NCBI GenBank assembly: GCA_035361075.1
Contig: DAOSBX010000006.1
Span: 44,493-108,492, forward strand
Source of the DNA: Candidatus Hydrogenedens sp.
Lineage (GTDB): Bacteria; Hydrogenedentota; Hydrogenedentia; Hydrogenedentales; Hydrogenedentaceae
Length of the DNA stretch: 64,000 nt
Direction of reading: 5' to 3'
Part shown: in pieces, positions 55,309-63,926 of the stretch
Numbering within the stretch: position 1 is the stretch's first letter
How the letters are laid out: each line of letters opens with the position of its first letter
The notes under the pieces: generated by a model
Seen by the model: only the letters and a program-made list of their open reading frames with translations
The model's database searches: none
What the model was told of the DNA's origin: nothing
Translations under genes and position numbers: made by a program

Positions 55309-56070
55309 ATGGAAGAAATTGGAAAAAGGTGGGTTTTGTACTACATTCCAGGTACGGATATTCCGATACCCTTAGGGGGACTCCATGTCTATACCGTCAT
55401 CACCTCATTTTTTGTTTTATTTCTTTTACTAATCATTAGTTATTGGTTTTCGCACCGATTCCAATTTATTCCAACAAAAACACAATCCCTCCTTGAAATC
55501 ATAATATTATGGTTTAAGTCTTTAATTGAACCAATTATTGAAAACTCCAATATAGACATTCTTTATGAGATATTACCTTTTGTATCATCTTTATTTTTAT
55601 TTATATTTTTTGGCATCCTCTTATCACTTATACCTCTTCCCTATCTCGAAGAGCCTACAAGTGACCTAAATTGCACAATAGCCCTTGCACTAACCTCCTT
55701 ATTTTACAGTTGGATAACCGCATTACGATTTAGAGGCTTCCACGGCATAATAAAGGAGTTTCAAGGACCTTTATACAGTGAAGGGATAGAAGGTCAAGAC
55801 AAAACATTAATTCAAAAACTCTCAGTTCTATTCTTCTTCCCTTTCAAAATCATAGAAGAAATTTCTAAAATTATCTCCTTATCATGTCGTCTTTTTGGTA
55901 ATACTCTTGGTTCTGGAATTGTTAGTATTGTTATTTCGACCTTAACCTTTTATATGTTTGTTCCAATTTTAATTGATGTTCTGTTAACAGGTTTTGAAGC
56001 GTTTATTCAGGCTTTTGTATTTGCATCACTGAGTACAGTATATATCTCTTCATATTTTGCTGAACATTAA
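55309..56070 (+). CDS. atpB: ATP synthase subunit a
   Basis: Ion-channel half of Fo. About five to six membrane helices. The essential arginine is Arg194 in SLSCRLFGNTLGSGIV. The C-terminal LLTGFEAFIQAFVFASLSTVYIS is typical. The 253-residue length is in range. There is no unusual change in the visible channel region, although ion choice cannot be read from this subunit alone. Confidence 0.95.
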   Translation: MEEIGKRWVLYYIPGTDIPIPLGGLHVYTVITSFFVLFLLLIISYWFSHRFQFIPTKTQSLLEIIILWFKSLIEPIIENSNIDILYEILPFVSSLFLFIFFGILLSLIPLPYLEEPTSDLNCTIALALTSLFYSWITALRFRGFHGIIKEFQGPLYSEGIEGQDKTLIQKLSVLFFFPFKIIEEISKIISLSCRLFGNTLGSGIVSIVISTLTFYMFVPILIDVLLTGFEAFIQAFVFASLSTVYISSYFAEH

Positions 56071-56095
56071 ATCTATAACTATAAAGGAGTGTTTT

Positions 56096-56422
56096 ATGGA
56101 CACAAATTCATGGCTCAACGTACTTCACTTTATAACAGCACAAACTGCTTCTACTACTGGAAATAGCAGTTCACTTATCAGCGGAGAAGATTATAAAATC
56201 ATCTTTGCATGCATTTCCGCCGCAATAACTATGGGTTTGGTAGGTGTAGCAGCAGCATTATCAGAAGGGTATGCAGCCGCAAAGGCATGTGAAGGAATAG
56301 CACGCAATCCAGAATCTTCAGGACCTGTTACTCGAACTATGATTATCGGACAAGCAGTAACAGAATCTGTTGCTATTTATGCACTTGTGATTGCCATTAT
56401 CATTCTTTTCCTAATGGTTTAA
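56096..56422 (+). CDS. atpE: ATP synthase subunit c, two-carboxylate sodium-type motif
   Basis: Rotor subunit. The start at 56096 is set by AAAGGAG 8 bases upstream. Two helices surround the loop ARNPESSG. Helix 1 carries Glu57 in SEGYAAAKA; helix 2 carries Val88-Thr89-Glu90-Ser91 and Tyr95 in AVTESVAIY. In the sodium c subunit of Ilyobacter, Gln32, Val63, Glu65, Ser66 and Tyr70 bind the ion. The spacing 57 to 90 equals 32 to 65, with Glu in place of Gln32, as reported for Fusobacterium nucleatum. The position of Thr67 is Val92. About 30 extra residues precede helix 1. Confidence 0.95.
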   Translation: MDTNSWLNVLHFITAQTASTTGNSSSLISGEDYKIIFACISAAITMGLVGVAAALSEGYAAAKACEGIARNPESSGPVTRTMIIGQAVTESVAIYALVIAIIILFLMV

Positions 56423-56431
56423 TTACTATAT

Positions 56432-56863
56432 ATGATTACCATCAATTTCACAATAATTATTGAATTATTACTATTTGTTATATTCTTTATTGTGTTAAGA
56501 AAACTCATTTGGTCACCTCTTTTAAACACCATCAAACATAGAGAAGAGTTCTTTGAAAAAAAGAAAAGGGAAGTAGAAACATATAAGAGCAAAGCCAACC
56601 AATTAAGAATCGATTACCAGAAACAAATTGAAATGATTCAAAAAAATTATGAAACTGAAATTGATACTATTGTGCGTAATGCATATAACCAACAAAGAAA
56701 AATCATAGAACAAGAGCAAACACGTGCCCGAGAATTACTAAATCAATACCACAATGAATTAGAAAAATACTTTTATATAAATAGAAATTCTATCGAACCA
56801 TACGCAACAGAATTAGCAGAAAAGATACAGCAATGCTTAGCCAGTCAAAAGAAACTTTTTTAA
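56432..56863 (+). CDS. atpF: ATP synthase subunit b
   Basis: Peripheral-stalk subunit. One N-terminal membrane helix (~5-25) with the LRKLIWSPLLNTIKHREE boundary, then a long charged coiled coil (~40-125). The 143-residue length is slightly short. Its stop lies 31 bases inside the next gene, a second b-type subunit, so the stalk is probably a heterodimer. Confidence 0.9.
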   Translation: MITINFTIIIELLLFVIFFIVLRKLIWSPLLNTIKHREEFFEKKKREVETYKSKANQLRIDYQKQIEMIQKNYETEIDTIVRNAYNQQRKIIEQEQTRARELLNQYHNELEKYFYINRNSIEPYATELAEKIQQCLASQKKLF

Positions 56864-57618
56864 AGAAACATAAAAGATTTTTCGTAATAATTTCTGTTCT
56901 ATATATTACAGGTGCTTGTGTCGGGATTTATTTATTTCACTCACCCAATTTATCAAAAGAATATTTATCCAAATACTCAGAAGAGCATTTTAAGTATAGA
57001 GAAATTATCAAGGATACGGATTACTTTAAATTCAGACAAAGACCCCACCTTTACATAGGCACACCTGAAAAACAAAACCTGTTCAATTATGCTATACATT
57101 ATGAGAATAAACCTGACTATCAATCTGAAATTAGAAGAATTAATTATTATTTACTCTGGTTTAAATCTCTTAATACAATCACCATAATATCAATATTCAT
57201 CCGTTTAGGGTGGTCTCCCCTATTAAGATATATCGATAAATATCAGAGAAACATTTTAAATCAACGAAACGACTTGGAAAAAATGCTTCAATCCTCTACC
57301 TCCGAACTAAAAGAAGCAGAGGAAATTTATCGAACATTGGAAAACTATAAAAAAGAAAAAGAACAACAAAAAGAAAACATTATAAAAACGAAACTTCAAG
57401 AAATCGAAAGACAAAATCAATTGGCAAAAGAACAAATTGAGTTTCTATTAGAAACTAAGAAGAAAGAAGAGATTTTGAACTATGTAAATAATATTAAACG
57501 GTTACTAATTGAAGAATCCATTAGAAAAATAGAAATGGAATTATCAGAAACAGAAACATCCGAACGCCTTGCTCAAACAATAAGCAAGTTCAATTTCTTA
57601 ATTAACATGCTGTCGTAG
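56833..57618 (+). CDS. second b-type stalk subunit with extra membrane hairpin
   Basis: The 261 residues fall into three parts. A first membrane helix (~16-35) is followed by a polar segment of ~70 residues (~36-105) that would face outside. A second helix (~107-124) then leads into FIRLGWSPLLRYIDKYQ, the same LIWSPLL-type boundary as in AtpF, and a long coiled coil (~137-240). The latter half is therefore b-like. Standard b and b' subunits have one helix and ~150-170 residues. Overlap of 31 bases with atpF and place before atpH support a stalk role. Confidence 0.75.
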   Translation: MLSQSKETFLKKHKRFFVIISVLYITGACVGIYLFHSPNLSKEYLSKYSEEHFKYREIIKDTDYFKFRQRPHLYIGTPEKQNLFNYAIHYENKPDYQSEIRRINYYLLWFKSLNTITIISIFIRLGWSPLLRYIDKYQRNILNQRNDLEKMLQSSTSELKEAEEIYRTLENYKKEKEQQKENIIKTKLQEIERQNQLAKEQIEFLLETKKKEEILNYVNNIKRLLIEESIRKIEMELSETETSERLAQTISKFNFLINMLS

Positions 57619-57627
57619 GTATAAAAC

Positions 57628-58200
57628 ATGAATTATACAACAAGAAATAAATTAGCCACCCGATATGCAGAAGCGTTAAAGTCTCTAATACATGATGAGC
57701 AAGAACTATTAAAGGTTAACGAGGCATATCAAACTCTTTCTGCAGTTATGAGAAAAGAACCTCGCTTTATGTCTTTTTTAAAGAACCCTTCTATACCTTA
57801 TGAAAATAAAATACTATTACTAAATAAAATCTTAGAGACTGTTAATCCCCCTGATTACTTTATAAAATTAGGGGAATATTTAATCAAACGACAACGAGTA
57901 GATTTAATCCCATATATAGCCGATGTTTTCTTAGATAAAATTGACCCATGGTTAAACCGTATTGAGGTGGAAGTTATAACAGCAACACGTATAACCCCCG
58001 AATCTGAAAAATCGTTGATTAAAACACTTGAACATTTTACAGGTAAGACAGTCCGATTAGTAAAACAGATAAACCCACGAATATTAGGCGGAATTATCGT
58101 CCGCTTCTACGGTTTTTCTTTTGATTTCAGTTATAAAACACAATTAGAAAAATTAAAAGAAGAAATTATGAAAAAGGAAATAGATGTCCATGTCATATAA
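57628..58200 (+). CDS. atpH: ATP synthase subunit delta
   Basis: Joins the peripheral stalk to F1. The N-terminal helical bundle opens LATRYAEALKSLIHDEQELLK. FMSFLKNPSIPYENKILLLNKI and the C-terminal RLVKQINPRILGGIIVRFYG are typical of AtpH. The 190-residue length is standard. It overlaps atpA by 17 bases. Confidence 0.93.
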   Translation: MNYTTRNKLATRYAEALKSLIHDEQELLKVNEAYQTLSAVMRKEPRFMSFLKNPSIPYENKILLLNKILETVNPPDYFIKLGEYLIKRQRVDLIPYIADVFLDKIDPWLNRIEVEVITATRITPESEKSLIKTLEHFTGKTVRLVKQINPRILGGIIVRFYGFSFDFSYKTQLEKLKEEIMKKEIDVHVI

Positions 58201-59710
58201 CCCACGTATTGATGAAATAACAAATCTGATAAAACAACAAATTAGTTCATATTCAGGAAGTATCGAAGTCTCAGAAACGGGAACTGTTATCCAAAGTGGT
58301 GATGGTATTGCACGAATTTTCGGATTAGAAGATGCCTTTATGGGAGAACTTATTGATTTACCCCATAATGTCAAAGGAATGGTTTTTAATTTAGAAGAAG
58401 ACCACATAGGAGCAATATTATTAGGTGATTATGAAACAATAAAGGAAGGTGATTTAGCCAAACGCACATGGCGAGTCGCTTCCGTTCCCGTAGGTGAATC
58501 CTTAATAGGTCGTGTTGTAAATGCATTAGGTGAGCCTGTCGATGCAGGTGGTCCTATCCAGGCGGTGGAACATTACCCTGTAGAACGAATTTCGCCAGGC
58601 ATCATTGAACGCACACCTGTAAATATTCCATTGCTTACAGGTATTAAAGCCATTGATTCGATGGTACCAATCGGGAGAGGGCAAAGGGAACTCATCATCG
58701 GCGACAGACAAACAGGTAAAACCTCTTTGGCAATTGATACAATCATCAACCAAAGCGATAAAAATGTAATCTGTATTTATGTCGCTATTGGTCAAAAACG
58801 TTCCACTGTTGCCCAAATTGTCAATGACCTCACCAATTTTGGGGCTATGAAATATACTATCATCGTATCAGCCACCGCTTCGGAACCAGCACCGATGCAA
58901 TACCTCGCACCCTTTGCTGGATGTGCTATGGGGGAATATTTCCGAGATAAAGGAGAACACGTATTAATCATATATGATGACCTATCAAAACATGCATCCG
59001 CATACCGCCAAATCTCCTTACTTCTAAGACGTCCACCAGGAAGAGAAGCTTACCCTGGTGATATTTTTTATCTACACAGCCGATTATTAGAAAGGTCTGC
59101 ATGTCTACATCCATCAAAAGGAGGAGGCACCCTTACAGCCTTACCTATCGTTGAAACACAAGAAGGAGACGTCTCCTCTTATATCCCTACAAATGTTATA
59201 TCCATCACAGATGGACAAATCTATTTAGATTCTCCCCTATTTTATTCAGGTATACGCCCTGCAATAAATCCTGGAATTAGTGTCTCAAGAGTTGGTGGTT
59301 CCGCTCAAACCCCTATTATGAAAAAAATCGCTGGAACCCTACGTATCTTAATGGCACAATATCGAGAATTAGAAGTTTTTAGTCAATTCGGAAGCGAGTT
59401 AGACGAATCGTCAAAAGCTCAATTAGAAAGAGGTAAAAGACTGACTAAAATATTAACTCAAGACCGATTTAAACCCTGCGGATTATCAGAACAAATCATT
59501 ATCATCTTCGCAGGAATTTATGGATTCACTGATAAAATTCCCCTAAACGACCTAACACGCTTTGAAACTGAACTCACTGCATATATTAAAAATAGTCATC
59601 CTGACCTCTATGTCTATTTAGGCTCTAACTCAAAGTGGGATGATACGAAACATAAGGAGCTTGAAGATACAATCCAACTATTCTTAGAAAAACACTGGCA
59701 TGACAAATAG
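58184..59710 (+). CDS. atpA: ATP synthase subunit alpha
   Basis: Non-catalytic nucleotide-binding F1 subunit. P-loop GDRQTGKTSLAIDTI, then VYVAIGQKRSTVAQIV-like sequence, YDDLSKHASAYRQISLLLRR and PGREAYPGDIFYLHSRLLER. The arginine finger is in PAINPGISVSRVGGSAQ. The 508-residue length is standard. Starts at 58184 or 58190 are both possible. Confidence 0.98.
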   Translation: MSMSYNPRIDEITNLIKQQISSYSGSIEVSETGTVIQSGDGIARIFGLEDAFMGELIDLPHNVKGMVFNLEEDHIGAILLGDYETIKEGDLAKRTWRVASVPVGESLIGRVVNALGEPVDAGGPIQAVEHYPVERISPGIIERTPVNIPLLTGIKAIDSMVPIGRGQRELIIGDRQTGKTSLAIDTIINQSDKNVICIYVAIGQKRSTVAQIVNDLTNFGAMKYTIIVSATASEPAPMQYLAPFAGCAMGEYFRDKGEHVLIIYDDLSKHASAYRQISLLLRRPPGREAYPGDIFYLHSRLLERSACLHPSKGGGTLTALPIVETQEGDVSSYIPTNVISITDGQIYLDSPLFYSGIRPAINPGISVSRVGGSAQTPIMKKIAGTLRILMAQYRELEVFSQFGSELDESSKAQLERGKRLTKILTQDRFKPCGLSEQIIIIFAGIYGFTDKIPLNDLTRFETELTAYIKNSHPDLYVYLGSNSKWDDTKHKELEDTIQLFLEKHWHDK

Positions 59711-59728
59711 ATACAATAGGATAAAACA

Positions 59729-60604
59729 ATGAGTAGCATTCAGGAAATACGCTCAAGAATAAAAACCATTAAAAATACACAAAAAATAACAAAAGCAATT
59801 AAAATGATCGCCACAGTAAGACTTAAAAAAGCACAAAATAACCTACTGATTAGTCGAGTTCTCCCTTCAAAACTCGAAATGGTATGGAACATTTTAAATC
59901 AATTACCAGAGTTTAGTCCGACTCATCCACTATTAATTCAAAAAACACCTGCCAATAAAATAGGACTACTCGTTATAACCAGTGACCATGGACTCTGTGG
60001 CGGTTTCAATACCCGCATTATTCAAAAAACAAAAGAAGTACTAAATACCACTTTTAAAAATAACACCGTACAAATAATCTCAATAGGAAACAAAGGAAAG
60101 GAAGCCCTTAAATATCAAAAAATTCCTATTCATCATTCTTTTGAGAATTTCTTTGAGACGTACTCGTTAGATAAGGTATCTTCATTAGTTCATACCTTAT
60201 CTCAACACATTCTATCAAATGAACTTGATTGTATATTCGTGATTTATACAAAACTTGGACTCTCATATAACACAATAGTTGAGTTAGAAAGAATATTGCC
60301 ATTACCTATAGAGCAAATTAGCAAGAAAGATACAAAAACAACAAAAAATGTTTGGATTTTTGAGCCCAACATAGAAGATATTATTCAGAAAGTTTGTGAG
60401 ATGTTCCTCTTATCAGAATTACATCGTATTTTTCAGGAATCATTAGCATGTGAACAGTTAGCCCGTATGCAAGCCATGGAACTTGCTACAAAAAATGCTG
60501 ATGAAACATTACAAAATTTGACGTTAGTTTTTAACAAAACACGACAAGAACTTATAACAAAAGAAATGTTAGAAGTAATTAGTGGTGTTGAATCGTTGGA
60601 GTAA
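59729..60604 (+). CDS. atpG: ATP synthase subunit gamma
   Basis: Central rotor shaft of F1. The N-terminal helix is IRSRIKTIKNTQKITKAIKM, with the core ITSDHGLCGGFNTRI and the C-terminal helix QAMELATKNADETLQNLTL, then NKTRQELITKEMLEVISG. The 291-residue length is standard. It lies between alpha and beta in the usual order. Confidence 0.96.
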   Translation: MSSIQEIRSRIKTIKNTQKITKAIKMIATVRLKKAQNNLLISRVLPSKLEMVWNILNQLPEFSPTHPLLIQKTPANKIGLLVITSDHGLCGGFNTRIIQKTKEVLNTTFKNNTVQIISIGNKGKEALKYQKIPIHHSFENFFETYSLDKVSSLVHTLSQHILSNELDCIFVIYTKLGLSYNTIVELERILPLPIEQISKKDTKTTKNVWIFEPNIEDIIQKVCEMFLLSELHRIFQESLACEQLARMQAMELATKNADETLQNLTLVFNKTRQELITKEMLEVISGVESLE

Positions 60605-60611
60605 TCAAACC

Positions 60612-62012
60612 ATGAACAAAGGACAGATTGTTAAAATTAGTGGACCCGTCATCGATGTTCGTTTTAATGAGGGCGACTTACCCGCAATATATACCGCATT
60701 AGAGGTTAAAGTTGAAGAAGGAAAAAGAATTATTTTAGAGGTTATGCAACACCTCGGGGATAATATAGTTCGTACCATTGCTATGGATAGCACAGATGGT
60801 CTCTCTCGGGGTATAGAAGTATCAAACTTAAATATACCCATAAGTGTTCCTGTTGGTAAAGAGGTGCTTGGTAGAATACTAAATGTCATAGGTGAATCTG
60901 TCGATGGAAAAGGTGAAATCAATACGAAAGAACTATGGTCTATTCATAAAAAAGCCCCTGAGTTTAGAGATATAAATCCAAAAATGGAAATTTTTGAAAC
61001 GGGGATTAAGGTTATCGACCTATTAGCACCATTTCCAAAAGGAGGTAAAATTGGCTTATTTGGCGGAGCTGGCGTGGGCAAAACAGTATTAATTATGGAA
61101 TTAATCCGCAATGTTGCTATAAATCACGGTGGTGTCTCTGTATTTGCTGGGGTTGGTGAACGAACACGGGAAGGAAATGATTTATGGCTGGAAATGCAAC
61201 GTTCTGGTGTATTAGATAAAACAGCCTTAATTTTTGGTCAAATGACAGAACCACCAGGGGCAAGGGCACGTGTAGCATTAACTGCCCTGACAATTGCAGA
61301 GTATTTCCGCGATGTAGACCAACAAGATGTCTTATTATTTATTGATAACATTTTTAGGTTTACACAAGCAGGTTCAGAGGTCTCCGCTCTATTAGGCAGA
61401 ATGCCCAGCACCGTAGGCTATCAACCGACATTAGCCACAGAAATGGGCGAACTTCAAGAACGAATTGTCTCAACAAATCGGGGTTCAATTACGTCTGTTC
61501 AGGCTGTTTACGTCCCTGCTGACGATTTAACTGACCCAGCACCTGCAAATACATTTACCCATTTAGATGCAACTATTGTCCTTTCCAGAAAAATTGTAGA
61601 GACAGGAATCTACCCAGCAATAGACCCATTAGATTCTACAAGTAAATTATTAGACCCTCGATATATTACAGAAACACACTACCGTATTGCCAGAGAGGTT
61701 CAACGCATCTTACAGCGATATAAAGATTTAGAGGATATTATTGCTATCTTAGGGATGGAGGAACTGTCCGACGAGGATAAACAAATCGTGAACCGTGCAC
61801 GGAGAATACAACGTTTCTTCTCTCAACCCAACTTTGTTGCTGAAGAGTTTACAGGAATTCCTGGCAAATATGTAAAAGTAGAAGAAACAATAGAAAGCTT
61901 TAGCGAATTATTATCAGGGAAATATGACCACTATCCCGAATCTGCCTTTTTATATTGTGGAACTATCGAAGATGTGAAAGAAAAAGCAAAACAATTAGGG
62001 GCAGAGACATGA
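60612..62012 (+). CDS. atpD: ATP synthase subunit beta
   Basis: Catalytic F1 subunit. P-loop GGAGVGKTVLIMELIR, the catalytic Glu in AGVGERTREGNDL, Walker B in DVLLFIDNIFRFTQAGSEVS and ALLGRMPSTVGYQPTLATEM are all present. I use the ATG at 60612, which gives the canonical MNKGQIVKISGPVIDVRF opening and has GGAG 10 bases upstream. An in-frame codon at 60582 would overlap atpG. Confidence 0.98.
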   Translation: MNKGQIVKISGPVIDVRFNEGDLPAIYTALEVKVEEGKRIILEVMQHLGDNIVRTIAMDSTDGLSRGIEVSNLNIPISVPVGKEVLGRILNVIGESVDGKGEINTKELWSIHKKAPEFRDINPKMEIFETGIKVIDLLAPFPKGGKIGLFGGAGVGKTVLIMELIRNVAINHGGVSVFAGVGERTREGNDLWLEMQRSGVLDKTALIFGQMTEPPGARARVALTALTIAEYFRDVDQQDVLLFIDNIFRFTQAGSEVSALLGRMPSTVGYQPTLATEMGELQERIVSTNRGSITSVQAVYVPADDLTDPAPANTFTHLDATIVLSRKIVETGIYPAIDPLDSTSKLLDPRYITETHYRIAREVQRILQRYKDLEDIIAILGMEELSDEDKQIVNRARRIQRFFSQPNFVAEEFTGIPGKYVKVEETIESFSELLSGKYDHYPESAFLYCGTIEDVKEKAKQLGAET

Positions 62013-62431
62013 GTAAAAGAAATCTCACCTTTGAACTATGCTCGATTAATACTCAACCTATAAATATTGAATCCGTATCAATATCATTACCTACTCAAAA
62101 TGGGATAATCACCATTCTACCAGGACATACTCCATTAATTACCTCACTTGAAATGGGGATTGTTTCAGTTCAAATTGCCGACGATAAAAAACGTTTTTTT
62201 GGAGTTATGGGAGGAATTGCACAAGTCTCTCAAAATGGAGTCTCTATCTATACCAACGCTTATGAGGAAGGTATCACTTTACCAGAGACAGACAAAGGAT
62301 TTACTCAATGGACAAAGGAAATTGCGTACACAAAGAAACATGAAGAAGAACAAATAAAATTTTACCTACTCAAAACAATAAAAAAATGGAAAACAACACA
62401 TCAACTCAGTGAAAAGACTATTCATGAGTAG
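62009..62431 (+). CDS. atpC: ATP synthase subunit epsilon
   Basis: Inhibitory and assembly subunit of the rotor. The start at 62009 overlaps the atpD stop in ATGA. The beta-sandwich (~1-85) has LPTQNGIITILPGHTPLITSL and the GIAQVSQNGVSIYT strand pair. The C-terminal helical hairpin is present but divergent (~95-140). It completes the operon. Confidence 0.9.
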   Translation: MSKRNLTFELCSINTQPINIESVSISLPTQNGIITILPGHTPLITSLEMGIVSVQIADDKKRFFGVMGGIAQVSQNGVSIYTNAYEEGITLPETDKGFTQWTKEIAYTKKHEEEQIKFYLLKTIKKWKTTHQLSEKTIHE

Positions 62432-63554
62432 TACAGTCCCATCAATTAACATAAAACAAAATGAAGAAAAACGAATCTTAAGAGGGCATTATTGGATTTT
62501 CAAAAACGAAATATCAAAACCATACACACTTCAAGATGGAGATATCATTGATATTTTAACATCCAATGGCAGGTTTCTATGTCGGAGTTTTTACCAATCT
62601 ACGGGCAACATTTTTGCACGTGTGCTCAGTTTCCACCAGGAAGATATTAACACTACCTTCTTCAAAAAAAGATTAAAAATAGCCTTAGATTTACGTCAAC
62701 AACTTTTTCGCAATTCATCCGTTTTCCGATGGATACATGCAGAAAGCGATGGACTACCAGGCTTAATTATAGACCGATACGACTCTGTAATCGTTATTGA
62801 CTCAAATTGCCATTTCTATAAACAACACGGGCAGGAACTTATAACAGCCCTAAAAAGCTTCGATGGAGTTAAACATATTTACTTCAGAACAGCAGAAGAA
62901 CTATCAACAGATTTACCAGACAAGATTATTTGTGAAATTAACAACTTAAAAACAGTTATCCCTATTAAAACAGGACAAAAAACAGGTCTCTTTCTTGACC
63001 AAAGATTTAATTACCTCTACTCACAAAAATATTTTCATAATGCTAACATCCTCGACTGTTTTTGTTATGTCGGACTTTGGTCAAACCATGCGGTACAAGC
63101 AGGGGCATCTTTCGTAACAGGTATCGACTCCTCAAGTGAAGCAATCCGATTAGCACAAAGGAACGCAGAATTAAACACCTACTCCTCAAAAATAAAATTT
63201 ATAGAAACAGATGTCGAAAAGGCATTGATAGACAAGAAAGAATACGACGTTGTAATATTAGACCCACCTGCTTATGTAAAAAGAAAAGAAGATACAAAAA
63301 AAGCCTTCGCTAAATATCAAAAAATAAACACATTAGCAATACAATGCCTTAAAAAAGAAGGCATCTTAATTACATGTTCCTGTTCCCACTTTATTTCACA
63401 ACAAGACTTCAAAGAAATTATAAAAAGGTCGGTAAGAAACACCTCACGGAAAGCAAAATTACTCGAATTTCATGGGGCTTCACCTGACCATCCCGAAATC
63501 CTATTAATGCCCGAACTATCATACCTAAAATGTGCCATCTTACAAATACTATAA
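62424..63554 (+). CDS. RlmI-like 23S rRNA cytosine-C5 methyltransferase
   Basis: The N-terminal PUA domain (ILRGHYWIFKNEI, LQDGDIIDILTSNGRFL) is followed by a helper domain with HAESDGLPGLIIDRY. The SAM-binding core has KTGLFLDQRFNYLY, ILDCFCYVGLWSNHAVQAGA, ILDPPAYVKRKED (catalytic Asp-Pro-Pro) and TCSCSHFIS with the catalytic cysteine. This order is RlmI/RlmO-like. The ATG at 62424 overlaps atpC by 8 bases; a GTG at 62409 is the alternative. It is the last gene of the atp transcript. Confidence 0.88.
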   Translation: MSSTVPSINIKQNEEKRILRGHYWIFKNEISKPYTLQDGDIIDILTSNGRFLCRSFYQSTGNIFARVLSFHQEDINTTFFKKRLKIALDLRQQLFRNSSVFRWIHAESDGLPGLIIDRYDSVIVIDSNCHFYKQHGQELITALKSFDGVKHIYFRTAEELSTDLPDKIICEINNLKTVIPIKTGQKTGLFLDQRFNYLYSQKYFHNANILDCFCYVGLWSNHAVQAGASFVTGIDSSSEAIRLAQRNAELNTYSSKIKFIETDVEKALIDKKEYDVVILDPPAYVKRKEDTKKAFAKYQKINTLAIQCLKKEGILITCSCSHFISQQDFKEIIKRSVRNTSRKAKLLEFHGASPDHPEILLMPELSYLKCAILQIL

Positions 63555-63926
63555 AAAAACTCTATCCAAATATATCCTGCTATTGAGTTGAGACAGATAG
63601 TAAACAACGATATGCTATGGTGATGACAGAAATACCAGCTATATCCATAAAACCAATATAACAAATATACCTTCCCCAGAAAACAAACACTTCTCCCTGT
63701 GTCTTTTACTTCGCAATTACACAAGTAAAAGAACATTTAACCACAGAGTTTTCTCAATTCCTTCCTCCGTGTCCTCTGTGGTTTATTTCTTTTCTAAAGG
63801 TATAATGTAGTGGGAGCATCCCTGCTCCCCAAAAAAAATAACCATCAACATCCAATCTATCAATTCGTGAGCAAGTCTGTCCCCGCTATATTATGTAATA
63901 ATTTCCCACAGGCAAAAATATCTGTG
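63555..63926. repeat. intergenic region with a run of inverted repeats
   Basis: No gene is visible in this stretch. Four inverted repeats follow one another: TCTTTTACTT/AAGTAAAAGA (63702-63711, 63723-63732), AACCACAGAG/CTCTGTGGTT (63739-63748, 63774-63783), GGGAGCA/TGCTCCC (63812-63818, 63823-63829) and CACAG/CTGTG (63907-63911, 63922-63926). The second resembles the ACCACAGAG-type repeats scattered between genes in many environmental bacteria. None has a good T-run on the plus strand. Confidence 0.5.

Noticed and set aside
63812..63840. GGGAGCA/TGCTCCC hairpin as terminator of the atp/methyltransferase transcript
   Set aside because: On the plus strand the stem is followed by A, not T. The T-run is on the wrong side for either strand's transcript.
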